DNA of 64,000 nt from Acidobacteriota bacterium (lineage in GTDB: Bacteria > Acidobacteriota > Terriglobia > Bryobacterales > Bryobacteraceae): NCBI GenBank assembly GCA_029776225.1, contig JAKOTR010000008.1, positions 62,001-126,000 on the forward strand, read 5' to 3'. Within the stretch, counting starts at the first letter, position 1. Every line of letters begins with the position of its first letter. The notes under the pieces were generated by a model that made no database searches, was not told the origin of the DNA, and saw only the letters and a program-made list of their open reading frames with translations. Positions 28,000-36,763 of this stretch are shown in pieces. A program made the position numbers and the translations under genes.

Positions 28000-29771
28000 T
28001 CGTCATCCTGTTCGCCTCCGCCGTCTTTCTGAGCGGCATGATCAGCCCGCCGTCGTTGATGGACGACGTCGATGCCGTTCAGGCGCAGATCGCACGGAAC
28101 ATGCTGGAAAGCGGCGACTGGGTGAGCGCCCGGCTGAACGGCGTGCTGTATTTGGAGAAATCGCCGGCCAAGTACTGGCTGATCGCAATCTCCTTCATGA
28201 TTTTCGGGATGCACGACTGGGCCGCGCGAATCCCCATAGCTCTGGCCGCCATTCTACTGTGCTGGGTAACGTACCGAATCGGCTGTTGGGCTTTTTCGCG
28301 GAAAGCGGGGCTTTACGCCGGGCTGGCGCTGGCGACCTGCGTCGGTCTGTTTTTGTTCACACGCGTTCTGATTCCCGACGTGATGGTGACGCTCACCATC
28401 ACCGTCGCGCTGTGGGCCTTTCTCCGGGCGCTGGAAGAGGACGAGAAGCGCCCAACCCTGTGGGCCTGGACCTGCGCCGCGAGCCTGGCGGCGGGCGTGC
28501 TGCTCAAGGGCGTCATCGGCGTGTTCTTCCCGGCGGGAGCGGGTTTTCTCTACCTGCTGTTCACCCGCCAGTTGCTGGCGCGGAGAACCTGGATGCGCCT
28601 GCGCCCCTTCTCCGGCGCCGCGATTTTCCTGCTGATCGCCGCCCCCTGGCACGTGCTGGCCACGCTGCGCAACCCGCCGTATCTGGATTTCACGATGGAG
28701 TCCCGGCCAGGCGAGTATCGCGGCTTCTTCTGGTTCTACTTCATCAACGAGCACGTCCTGCGATTCCTGAACAAGCGCTACCCGCGCGACTACAACACGG
28801 TGCCGGTCCTCTATTTCTGGCTTTACCAGTTGGTCTGGATGTTCCCCTGGAGCGTGTACTTCCCCGCAACGGTGAAGCTCAGCTACCGGCCGAAGGACCG
28901 CGCCGGACGGACCCGGCTGCTGGCGCTGTGCTGGATCGGCTTCGTGATGGTGTTCTTCTCCTTTTCAACCACGCAGGAATACTATTCGATGCCCATCTAC
29001 CCGGCGATGGCGTTGCTGCTCGGCTGCGCGATGGTCACCGGCAGCAAGTGGCTGCCGTCAGGGACAAAGTTCGCGGCCGCGCTGGCGTCCGTGGCCGCGG
29101 TAATCACCGCGGTGCTGGCCATCCGCGTGTGGAACCTCCCCACGCCGGGCGATATCTCGGTGGCCCTCAGCCAGAACCCGGAGCTTTACACGCTTTCCCT
29201 CGGCCACATGGCGGACCTTACCATCGCCTCGATGGCTTATGTGCGCGTGCCGCTGGTGATCGCTTCGATCGCCTGCCTTGTGGGAGCGGCGGGCGCATGG
29301 TTGCTGCGCGGCGAGCGCGCGTATTTGCCGCTCGCGCTCATGATGGTCTTGTTTGTACAGGCGGCGAGGCTGGCGATGGTCGCTTTCGATCCGTATATGT
29401 CCTCGCGCCCCCTGGCCGAATCGCTCAAGAGGGTCCCAAAAGGCCGCCTGATCCTGAACGGCCCTTACTATCCTTTTTCGTCCGTGTTTTTCTACACGGA
29501 TTACGACGCGTTGATCCTCAACGGCCGCGTGAACAACCTGGAGTACGGCTCGTACGCGCCGGATGCCCCCGACGTGTTCATCGACGATGCGCGGTTCCTG
29601 CCGCTCTGGCTTAGTCCGGAGCGCTGCTATCTGCTCTCTGAGGATTCCGCCGTTCCCCGGCTGGAAAAACTGGTGGGCGAGGCAAACCTGCACGTTGTCC
29701 GCAGGAGCGGGGGAAAAACGCTGTTCACGAACCGGGAATTGGCGATAAGCGCCGATGCGCGTCTGCATTGA
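27924..29771 (+). CDS. ArnT-like glycosyltransferase of the GT39/GT83 (PMT) type
   Basis: The 615-residue membrane protein has a charged N-terminus, a first helix near residue 25, and the periplasmic acidic loop of GT-C transferases (MDDVDAVQAQIARNML). About eleven more helices and a C-terminal soluble domain follow. The segment KYWLIAISFMIFGMHDWAAR and the FTRVLIPDVMVTLTI helix are typical of ArnT-like enzymes, which move a sugar from a polyprenyl-phosphate donor to lipid or protein in the periplasm. An in-frame ATG at 27888 would extend it by 12 residues. Either way the 5' end lies inside asnB, suggesting coupled translation. Its 3' end overlaps the next gene by 17 bp. Confidence 0.88.
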   Translation: MARPDRGNGNERKRERFYSKYGYDLIVILFASAVFLSGMISPPSLMDDVDAVQAQIARNMLESGDWVSARLNGVLYLEKSPAKYWLIAISFMIFGMHDWAARIPIALAAILLCWVTYRIGCWAFSRKAGLYAGLALATCVGLFLFTRVLIPDVMVTLTITVALWAFLRALEEDEKRPTLWAWTCAASLAAGVLLKGVIGVFFPAGAGFLYLLFTRQLLARRTWMRLRPFSGAAIFLLIAAPWHVLATLRNPPYLDFTMESRPGEYRGFFWFYFINEHVLRFLNKRYPRDYNTVPVLYFWLYQLVWMFPWSVYFPATVKLSYRPKDRAGRTRLLALCWIGFVMVFFSFSTTQEYYSMPIYPAMALLLGCAMVTGSKWLPSGTKFAAALASVAAVITAVLAIRVWNLPTPGDISVALSQNPELYTLSLGHMADLTIASMAYVRVPLVIASIACLVGAAGAWLLRGERAYLPLALMMVLFVQAARLAMVAFDPYMSSRPLAESLKRVPKGRLILNGPYYPFSSVFFYTDYDALILNGRVNNLEYGSYAPDAPDVFIDDARFLPLWLSPERCYLLSEDSAVPRLEKLVGEANLHVVRRSGGKTLFTNRELAISADARLH

Positions 29772-30861
29772 AGCCGCCTCCCTGCTGCTCCGCAGCGCCG
29801 GGGTAAAGAACTACGTCTACCACTGGGTCAAGCACTTGATTGCGCTGGCCGGGCGGGAATCCATTATTACCTTTCCGCCGCTCGGAGGTCTCGGCGAGCT
29901 CGATCATGAACGCTCGATTGCCGGACGCGCGGCGACGGTGGCCGGCCTCGGGCTGCTTGCGTTTCTGAATTACTCCCGGCTGCCATGGCGGGCAGGCCGG
30001 GTGGACATCTTTCACCACAGCTCGCTGCTGCTCCGCAATCCCCCGCGCCGCGTCAGGCTGACGGCAACGATTTACGATATGACCTGCCGGCTCAACCCGG
30101 AGATGCACCTGCGGGCAAACGTTGCCGCGGATGAGCAGTTCGCCGAGCGCGTTCTGAAACGGGCCTGCGGCCTGATCGCCATTTCGGCCAGCACCCGGAA
30201 CGATGCCATCCGCCTTCTGCGGTTGCCGCCCGAGAGGGTTTCGGTAATCTACCCCGGCGTGCCGGAGCGCTTTTTCAGCGCCGGCGCAGCGGAGGCCGAA
30301 GCGGCCAAGCGGAAGTACGGCTTCACGCGGCCGTACGCGCTATTTGTCGGGACGATCGAGCCCAGAAAGAACGTCGGCACGCTGCTGGACGCCTGGGCGG
30401 ACCTCGATGAATCGCTGCGGCGCGAATTTGACCTCGTGGTGGCGGGACCGGCTGGCTGGGGAAATCCCGCCACGCTCCACCGCCTGCGCTCCGCCCCGCC
30501 CGGAGTGCGCTACCTGGGCTACGTGCCGGAAGCCGACCTGCCCGGACTCACCGCCGGCGCCGCGGTTTTCGTCTATCCGTCTCTCTACGAGGGTTTCGGT
30601 TTTCCGGTGGCGCAGGCGATGGCCGCCGGAACGCCGGTGATCACCTCCAATGTCTCCTCGCTTCCGGAGATCACCTGCGGCGCCGCGCTGCTGGTGGATC
30701 CATTAAGCCGCACGGAGCTGCGGGACGCGCTTCGCAAGCTGCTGGAATGCCCCGAAGCCGGGCGCAAACTTGCCGCGGAAGCCAGGAAGCAAGCGGCGCG
30801 CTACCGCTGGGATCTCTGCGCCAAAGAGTCGCTGGAGTTCTTCGAGCGGGCGGCCGGGTAG
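29755..30861 (+). CDS. GT4-family glycosyltransferase
   Basis: The 368-residue GT-B enzyme matches Glycos_transf_1 (GT4). The C-terminal nucleotide-sugar domain begins near residue 195 (ALFVGTIEPRKNVGTLLDAW) and contains YPSLYEGFGFPVAQAMAAG. The usual E-x7-E pair of the family is altered: Glu279 is present but the second position (287) is Gln. The rest of the active-site loop is intact (GTPVITS), so the enzyme may still work, perhaps more weakly or with another donor. It starts 17 bp inside the ArnT-like gene, the third member of a tightly packed operon, and ends 10 bp from the convergent giant transferase gene. Confidence 0.9.
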   Translation: MRVCIEAASLLLRSAGVKNYVYHWVKHLIALAGRESIITFPPLGGLGELDHERSIAGRAATVAGLGLLAFLNYSRLPWRAGRVDIFHHSSLLLRNPPRRVRLTATIYDMTCRLNPEMHLRANVAADEQFAERVLKRACGLIAISASTRNDAIRLLRLPPERVSVIYPGVPERFFSAGAAEAEAAKRKYGFTRPYALFVGTIEPRKNVGTLLDAWADLDESLRREFDLVVAGPAGWGNPATLHRLRSAPPGVRYLGYVPEADLPGLTAGAAVFVYPSLYEGFGFPVAQAMAAGTPVITSNVSSLPEITCGAALLVDPLSRTELRDALRKLLECPEAGRKLAAEARKQAARYRWDLCAKESLEFFERAAG

Positions 30862-30871
30862 CCAGGCGCGG

Positions 30872-33727
30872 TCAGTACTTGAAGCGGAGCGAATAGTCCT
30901 CGGCGGCGCGCGTGAGGTGGGGGCTGTAGAAGGGATCGGCCGCGATGATGTGTTTCCAGTTGTCCCTCATTGCCAGAAGCTCGCCGGGATGCGAGTCCAT
31001 GTCGCGCAGGGTTTTCGAATACGATTCGCGGTGGTAAAGCAGCGCGTGCGGCGTGTACAGGACGCGGTACCCTTTCGCGCCAATCCTCAGGCACAGATCG
31101 ATGTCGTTGAACGCCACCGGAAACAGCGCCTCGTCGAAGCCGCCGACCTCGTGAAACACGCTGGCCGGCACAAGCAGGCACGCGCCGGTGACCGCGCTCA
31201 CGTTGCGGATCACGTCCGGCAGGTCGAAGTAATGGCGCTGGCTGCCGTCCAGGTTCCTGAATCCGTGAGCGCAACACTCGTAGAGGCCCACGACCACACC
31301 CGCGTGCTGGATGCGCCCGCTGGGATAAAGCAGCTTCGCGCCGACCGCGCCCACCTCGGGCCTGGTCCCGAGTTCCATCAGAGCGGTGAGCCAGCCCGGA
31401 GCGATCACCTCCGTGTCGTCGTTCAGGAACACCAGATAGGGCGCGTCGCAGCGGCGCGCGGCCTCGTTATTGAGCGCCGAGTAGTTGAACGGCCAGCTCC
31501 GCATGTCGAGCCACCGCAGCCTGCGCCCGCTCCGGATCCAGGTCTCGGCGTACCGGCGCACGGCGTTGCCCCGCGAATTGTCGATGATGACAACCTCGTA
31601 GTCGGGATAGTCGGTTTTCCCAAAAAGCGACTCCAGGTTGGCCCGGAGCGCGTCCAGCTTGCCGCCGGCGGGAATCAGAATGCTGACCCGCGCGCCGCGC
31701 GGTATCGCATAGCGGACGCGCCACGTTCCCGGCGCCGTGCCCGGCTCGACTGTCGCCCGAACCGCTTCGGCCCGCAAATGGTCTTCGATGGCGCGGCGTG
31801 CCGCGGCCGCGTTTGAAACCCGCCGCGCGGAACGGTGGTAAAGGACCGCGGGCACGTGAACGATTCTGCCGGCGCGGCGCGTGAGGCGCAGCACCAGGTC
31901 GTAATCCTCCGCGCCGTCGTAGTCCTTGCGGAATCCGCCCTCCGAGCGCACCAGCGCGGCCCGCGCCACCAGCAGCCCGCCGATGTAGTTCTGTGAAAGC
32001 AGCAAGTCGGGAGACCAGTCCGGTTTGAAGTACGGCTCGCTGCGGCGCCCCCATTCGTCGATTGAGTCCTCGTCGGAATAGAGGACATCCGCTCCCGGGT
32101 GCGCGTTGAGCGCCCCCACGAGGCGGAGAAGAGCGCCAGGCGCCAGTTCCGCCGTGTCTTCCAGCAGGGCGATGTACTCACCGCCGGCCATCTCCAGCGC
32201 CGCATTCGCCGTCTCGGAGGGGCCCGTGCCCGGAGGCACGCGAGCGATTCGGATGCGGGCGTCCTCGCCGGTGCGCTCGCTCAGAATCCGGTCGATTTCG
32301 GGAGGCTGCGGATCCGCGGCGGAAATGCAGAGTTCCCAGTTCGCATAGCTCTGGGCGCGCACCGAACGGACCGCGCGGCTTACCGCCGCCGCGGGCGCGC
32401 CCGAAAGCGGCAGAATCACGCTCACGAGCGGTTGCAGTTCCAACGTGCCCGGCTCGGGCAGGCGGGGCTCGCACTCCGCGATCCAGCGCTCGTAATCCGA
32501 TGCGAAACCCCTCCCGGCCTCCAGTGAAGCGCTATCGCGGCTGGCGCCTGCCGCCGCCGGCTCCTCACAATCGAGCGTGGTACGGCTATCCGCCGGCTGC
32601 CCGTTCGTGAGCCGGAGAACGAGCCCTCCCAGCGCGCACAGAGTTCGCCAGATGCGGCTTTGAAGAATGGATGTGATTTGCCGGAAGGCCTCCCCGACCT
32701 GCCGCCCGTGCTCGTCCAGCCGCCTCGAAAGGTTTTCGATCCGCGCCGCCACAGTCTCCGCAAAATACCTGCTTCGTTCGAAATCGATCAGAGCGGTCTT
32801 AACGTACCGGCGAAGCTCATCCAGCTCGGCCCGGAGTTCGGAGTCCGAGGCCGGGACCACAGCCGTGCTTGGCGCCGCGCTCCGGCCGCCCGCGGCCAGC
32901 TCTTTGCCGCGGATGGCGATATCGAGCAGCAATCGGCAGACCGGAAGCATGGAATCGGCCGCAAGCGAGGGGCGGCTATCGCGCGGCATCGAGCGGAACG
33001 CATCCAGCGCGGCGGCTGTGTTGCGCTTCGACAGCAGGAAATACGCGCGATAGGAGGGGGCCGCCCAGTCCTCATCAACCGGCCCGTGATTGAAACGCTG
33101 GTTGAGCCCCTCGACAAGTGCGTCGCACCCGGAGCGGTGGAGCGCGTGCTGGGTCATCATCAGCAGCAGCCAGACGTCCGTGTTGCCGCAGTCGAACGAA
33201 GCCGCCGGATAGCCCGTACCGGCAAAGAACCGCTCGATCTGCGCGCGGTCCGGCAGGCCGAAAGTCCGGTGCTCGTCCAGCATGGGGATCGAACCGTGGA
33301 AGTGGAGCGCCAGGAAGTCGGCCAGCATCTTCTCGGCCGTGCGGTTCACTGGGGAGTCGAACGGAAAGGCGACAAGAAGCCCGTCGCGGGTGACGCGCAG
33401 CATTTCCTGCAAAGCGGGCACCCGGTCCCCGTGCGGCATGTGTTCGAGCAGATCGAACGCGGAGACGAGGTCGAAGCTCTCATCGGCAAACGGAAGCCGG
33501 AGGGCGTCGGCGCGGACGTAGTCCGTCAGGCCGTCACCGGGAGCGATGTCGGCAACCACGCTGAAGGAGTCCGGAACCATCTCGCGCGCCAGGGACCGGA
33601 AGCCCTCCCAGAGGACGGGCGTCTTACCGCCCACATCCAGCAGGCGGAGACGGCTCCCTGGCCGGGCGAAGAACAGGCCGGCGCTGCTCAGCAGCCGGTA
33701 ACGCTGGAAAAGGTCGAATAGTTTCAT
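30872..33727 (-). CDS. methyltransferase-coiled coil-GT2-GT2 fusion protein
   Basis: The 951-residue chain has four parts. Residues about 1-200 form a class I SAM methyltransferase (LRLLDVGGKTPVLWEG, then SFDLVSAFDLLEHMPHGD). A helical linker with a coiled coil spans about 290-370 (ELRAELDELRRYVKTALI). Residues about 425-640 are a GT2 domain (PLVSVILPLS, acidic motif YSDEDSID). Residues about 660-915 are a second GT2 domain (VSILIPAGGKLDALRANLE, FLNDDTEVIAPGW, and the WbbL/RfbC-like FDEALFPVAFNDIDLCLRIG). Such fusions build and cap O-antigen-like chains. A perfect TATAAT ends 6 nt before the ATG, consistent with a leaderless transcript. It converges on the GT4 gene and very likely serves the same glycan. 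Confidence 0.9.
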   Translation of the reverse strand: MKLFDLFQRYRLLSSAGLFFARPGSRLRLLDVGGKTPVLWEGFRSLAREMVPDSFSVVADIAPGDGLTDYVRADALRLPFADESFDLVSAFDLLEHMPHGDRVPALQEMLRVTRDGLLVAFPFDSPVNRTAEKMLADFLALHFHGSIPMLDEHRTFGLPDRAQIERFFAGTGYPAASFDCGNTDVWLLLMMTQHALHRSGCDALVEGLNQRFNHGPVDEDWAAPSYRAYFLLSKRNTAAALDAFRSMPRDSRPSLAADSMLPVCRLLLDIAIRGKELAAGGRSAAPSTAVVPASDSELRAELDELRRYVKTALIDFERSRYFAETVAARIENLSRRLDEHGRQVGEAFRQITSILQSRIWRTLCALGGLVLRLTNGQPADSRTTLDCEEPAAAGASRDSASLEAGRGFASDYERWIAECEPRLPEPGTLELQPLVSVILPLSGAPAAAVSRAVRSVRAQSYANWELCISAADPQPPEIDRILSERTGEDARIRIARVPPGTGPSETANAALEMAGGEYIALLEDTAELAPGALLRLVGALNAHPGADVLYSDEDSIDEWGRRSEPYFKPDWSPDLLLSQNYIGGLLVARAALVRSEGGFRKDYDGAEDYDLVLRLTRRAGRIVHVPAVLYHRSARRVSNAAAARRAIEDHLRAEAVRATVEPGTAPGTWRVRYAIPRGARVSILIPAGGKLDALRANLESLFGKTDYPDYEVVIIDNSRGNAVRRYAETWIRSGRRLRWLDMRSWPFNYSALNNEAARRCDAPYLVFLNDDTEVIAPGWLTALMELGTRPEVGAVGAKLLYPSGRIQHAGVVVGLYECCAHGFRNLDGSQRHYFDLPDVIRNVSAVTGACLLVPASVFHEVGGFDEALFPVAFNDIDLCLRIGAKGYRVLYTPHALLYHRESYSKTLRDMDSHPGELLAMRDNWKHIIAADPFYSPHLTRAAEDYSLRFKY

Positions 33728-33784
33728 GGCACCATTATATGCTATCTATGGCTCAGCAGCCGGTAACGCTGGAAAAGGTCGAAT
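33686..33784. repeat. 34-bp perfect direct repeat around the start of the fusion transferase gene
   Basis: Positions 33686-33719, codons 4-14 of the fusion gene, recur exactly at 33751-33784 upstream of its start. The copies are separated by 31 bp that contain the start codon and its TATAAT. The upstream copy reads in a short open frame on the minus strand that ends ETNDRLKSLAFDLFQRYRLL and stops soon after. It could be the tail of a lost upstream relative or a local tandem duplication of the gene's 5' end. Confidence 0.8.
33734..33739 (-). promoter_or_regulatory. perfect TATAAT -10 box, probable leaderless promoter
   Basis: TATAAT on the minus strand lies 6 nt before the ATG at 33727. The predicted transcription start would therefore coincide with the start codon. 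No good -35 hexamer is visible at 16-18 nt. The box sits in the 31-bp spacer between the two copies of the direct repeat. Confidence 0.45.
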
Positions 33785-33960
33785 GCCAGCGACTTCAGAC
33801 GGTCGTTCGTCTCAAACAACACGCGGCTCCCGCGCGGGAAGGATGGAGCTCATAACAGTGCCTTGGCAGGGCTGGATCAGTCATCATAGCACGGGCCGGA
33901 GCGGCGGAAACATAACCCGGCCACCCCCATCGCCCGCCGGGATTCGCTGCCGGGGCAGGA

Positions 33961-34671
33961 TCAAGACGCTCTACGTCTTCGGAGCAGAACCAGCCCCCCC
34001 AATCCGCAGATCAAGAGCGCAACTGTGGAAGGTTCGGGCGCTTCATAGGTAGCAGACGTCACCGCGAAGCGGAACCCGGCGGGGTTGCCGATATCCAGGT
34101 TCTCATTCCATACCCGGAAGTAGAGATAGTTGACGCCTTGCTGGAACCCGCTGGTGATCTGGAACGGGTGCATCAAATCGAAGCACCGGTTGTCCTCGGC
34201 GTAGCAAGTGTGCTGAATGGTGTTGTTGAGGAGCAGTTCGCCGCGGTTGTCCACACTCCACGAGCCAATGATCGAGGCAGTCTGCGCCGCATGCCAGCTT
34301 GGGAGATAGAAAACCAGAACGTACGTATACCAGCCGGCGGGATCCGACGGGCCGTAGCCGCTCGGCCCAGGATCCGAGTAGGAATCGTTCAGCGCCAGCC
34401 ACTGGGACTCGGAGTCATTGGGAACCCAGGAGCCCGGCCACAATGGGAAGGCGGGTTGCACGCCGTCGACCGTCGATCTCACGACTCTTGGCGAGACGCC
34501 AGTCGGAACGCCGTCGGGAGCGTCAATGAGAACGAAATTGGAGTCGATATCGCCTTCCGCCAGGCCCGCGCAGCTGCTGACTATCTCGGGAATTGTAACG
34601 ATAGGAGCCGCCTGTCCGAGCAGCACACCGAAAATCAGCGCACCAGCGAACCCAATTACAATCTTTTGCAT
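33961..34671 (-). CDS. PEP-CTERM sorting-domain surface protein
   Basis: The 236-residue secreted protein has a signal peptide (MQKIVIGFAGALIFGVLLGQA) and a middle region of mixed beta type with Cys pairs (CYAEDNRC). It ends with a classic PEP-CTERM tail: PEPST, a hydrophobic stretch (VALLICGLGGLVLL) and RRRRAS. Such tails are recognised and cut by exosortase, which moves the protein to the cell surface, often in strains that make exopolysaccharide. The ATG at 34671 with GGGGGTG upstream is preferred over a TTG 18 nt further out. No exosortase gene is in the window. The neighbouring asparagine synthase and transferases fit the usual genomic company. Confidence 0.88.
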   Translation of the reverse strand: MQKIVIGFAGALIFGVLLGQAAPIVTIPEIVSSCAGLAEGDIDSNFVLIDAPDGVPTGVSPRVVRSTVDGVQPAFPLWPGSWVPNDSESQWLALNDSYSDPGPSGYGPSDPAGWYTYVLVFYLPSWHAAQTASIIGSWSVDNRGELLLNNTIQHTCYAEDNRCFDLMHPFQITSGFQQGVNYLYFRVWNENLDIGNPAGFRFAVTSATYEAPEPSTVALLICGLGGLVLLRRRRAS

Positions 34672-34842
34672 CGTGATCACACCCCCCAAACACGCTCTAA
34701 TAGCGCCGCATGTGTGGGTGCTCCTCTCACGCCCATGGTAGGTTTTCTAATGCATTTGAGTCAATGTTTTTTGGCAGGGGCCTAATGGTTCTAGTGTACC
34801 AGTACAGTACTTACTTACTAGGTCTCTAGTCAGAAGGAAGGC

Positions 34843-35826
34843 TTACCAGCGAACCTGTACCTCATAGTCGCCGGAACCTGGGCCGGGATCGGCAATCTCG
34901 AAAACCAGGGTCCAGTTATTTGCCTCCGAAGGATTCTCGAGGATCCGAACACCGCCCCGCCCGCGCAATTTTGTGAGCGTTACCTCGGCGGCGCCCGTCA
35001 AACCGCGCTCGAATTCCGCTCTGGCGCCGGTCACCGAGCCCGTGGCGGACGCGGCGCGGCCGTGGACCGTGATGCGCGCCGTCCCATCCACCCGTCCGGA
35101 CCAGTGCAGGCCCGGCCGCACAACGGCCAGCGGCTCCTGCTTCGGCGCCAGCCAAGCCAGCTTGAATGAGTAGTCGCCGGAGCCGGGTTGTGGATCGCGT
35201 ATCAGCACCCGCGCCGTGTACTGATTCGACTCGGACGGCTGTTCGAGCAGGCGCAGGTCTCCGCGCCCGCTTGTTTCCAGCAGCGCGACTGTCACGCGGC
35301 GGTCCGGCAGGGGCTTGGTGAAACGCGCGCGGCCTCCCTGGACCGGCGTGCCCCCGGTAGTCGCCGCCTCGCAGAAGCTGCGCCGGCAGCTCACGATGAC
35401 CTCGTCCTCCGCGCGCCCGCTCCAGGTCAGCGTTTCGCGCCGGCGCGCCCTCAGTATGTCAAATTCGTCGGCGAAAGCGTCACCATCCCAGTAGAAAGCC
35501 AGCGAATAGGGGGAGCTGCCCGCCTGCCGGTCCTCGATGATCACGGCCAGCGAATAGCCGTTGTCCGCGCGCGGCTGGTCGAGGATCCGCACGCTTCCGC
35601 GGCCTTCGAGCGCCTCGACCCGCACTTCCTGGCGCCGCTCCGGCAGCGGCTGGGCAAAGCGGAAAACGGGGCGCCCCACTACGCGGCCTTCGCCGGCGGC
35701 GGTCACCTGCTTCTTTTGAATGCGAAGCATGACCACGCCCTCGACCTCGCCTTTCCAGACAAGCTGCGGCTCGGCGGCAAACGCCGGGGCAATCAGGAGC
35801 GCGAGGATAAAAAACGGCATTCTCAC
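34843..35826 (-). CDS. secreted protein with three tandem ~95-residue repeats
   Basis: After a signal peptide (MPFFILALLIAPAFA) the 327-residue protein consists of three homologous units of about 90-100 residues. Each begins W-K/S-G-x-V/A and contains RGxxRxLxxP followed by x-N-x-Y/W-x-x-x-V/F-x-I-x-D. Each ends with a G-S-x-x-Y strand (GSSPYSLAFYW, GSGDYSFKLAW, GSGDYEVQVRW). The fold is probably all beta. The middle unit alone has two Cys (CRRSFC). I do not recognise a named family. The GTG at 35826 overlaps the aldo/keto reductase stop as GTGA; an ATG two codons later is also possible. The overlap suggests that both are made from one message. Confidence 0.8.
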   Translation of the reverse strand: MRMPFFILALLIAPAFAAEPQLVWKGEVEGVVMLRIQKKQVTAAGEGRVVGRPVFRFAQPLPERRQEVRVEALEGRGSVRILDQPRADNGYSLAVIIEDRQAGSSPYSLAFYWDGDAFADEFDILRARRRETLTWSGRAEDEVIVSCRRSFCEAATTGGTPVQGGRARFTKPLPDRRVTVALLETSGRGDLRLLEQPSESNQYTARVLIRDPQPGSGDYSFKLAWLAPKQEPLAVVRPGLHWSGRVDGTARITVHGRAASATGSVTGARAEFERGLTGAAEVTLTKLRGRGGVRILENPSEANNWTLVFEIADPGPGSGDYEVQVRW

Positions 35827-36746
35827 GTCACGGGAAAGAGCGGCTTGATTCCCTTCGCGCTCGCCAGCAGCTCCTCGCGTTCCTGCCCGGTCATCGGCTT
35901 GAAGCGCGCGGCGATGTCCATGGCTCTCCTGAGGTTCGCTTCGTCTCCCGGAGGAATGGCGGCGGTCACATCCTCCGAAAGGGTGAACCTCAGAGCCTTG
36001 GCGGCGAGTTCGGCGTTCTCGATGGGCTCATACCAGGCCTTTGGGTGTCTGCTGCGGTCCGCGCCGGGCGCCCACGACGTGCGGGCGAGCGCTTTCAGCG
36101 CCAGCCTGGCCGCACCCTTTTCTTTGGCGCGCGCAATCACCCGCGGCCCGAAGTTCGACTGGCTGAAGCACACGAAGTTGATGGGGAAGAGCACGGAATC
36201 GAGCTGGAAACGGTCCAGCATGGCGAGGGCGGCCTCTTCGGAATGCGCGGAGCACCCGAGATAGCGGACCTTGCCCTCGGCGCGGGCTTTCAAGAACGTC
36301 TCGGCGGCTCCGCCGGGACCGAAGATCTGCTCCACGTCCTTCATAGTAGTGACGGCGTGGAACTGGTAAAGGTCGAAATGATCCGTATGCAGCCGCTTGA
36401 GCGAACGCTCGAGCTCCGCCCGCGCGCCTTCGGCATCCCGTTGTTGCGTTTTGCACGCCAGGAAAACCTGCTTGCGGAACGGGCGCAGCGCTTCGCCCAG
36501 CTTGATTTCAGCCTCGCCGTCTCCGTACGACGGGGCCACGTCGAAGTAGTTCACGCCGCGGTCGAAGGCTTCGGCGACAATGCGGTTGGCGTCCTTCTGG
36601 TCCATGCCCATGACGACGACTCCACCGAAGCCGATGATGGAAAGTTGAACGCCGTCGCGATAGGGGCGCTTCGGCAGCGGGCCCGCCGCGGCAGCAGCCA
36701 TCCCCGGCATCACGGCGGCGGCTTTAAGAAAGTCCCTCCGTTGCAT
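35823..36746 (-). CDS. Tat-exported aldo/keto reductase
   Basis: The 307-residue protein starts with a twin-arginine-like signal (MQRRDFLKAAAVMPG) and continues as an aldo/keto reductase TIM barrel. The catalytic tetrad region is visible: Asp and Tyr in FDVAPSYGDGEAEIKLGEAL, Lys in VFLACKTQQRD, and His in FDLYQFHAVTTM. Such secreted members are common in Acidobacteriota and may use cofactor loaded before export. The in-frame extension to 36785 adds 13 residues before the signal and is rejected. It overlaps the downstream triple-repeat gene by 4 bp. Confidence 0.9.
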   Translation of the reverse strand: MQRRDFLKAAAVMPGMAAAAAGPLPKRPYRDGVQLSIIGFGGVVVMGMDQKDANRIVAEAFDRGVNYFDVAPSYGDGEAEIKLGEALRPFRKQVFLACKTQQRDAEGARAELERSLKRLHTDHFDLYQFHAVTTMKDVEQIFGPGGAAETFLKARAEGKVRYLGCSAHSEEAALAMLDRFQLDSVLFPINFVCFSQSNFGPRVIARAKEKGAARLALKALARTSWAPGADRSRHPKAWYEPIENAELAAKALRFTLSEDVTAAIPPGDEANLRRAMDIAARFKPMTGQEREELLASAKGIKPLFPVT

Positions 36747-36763
36747 GAGACCAGTGTACAGTT

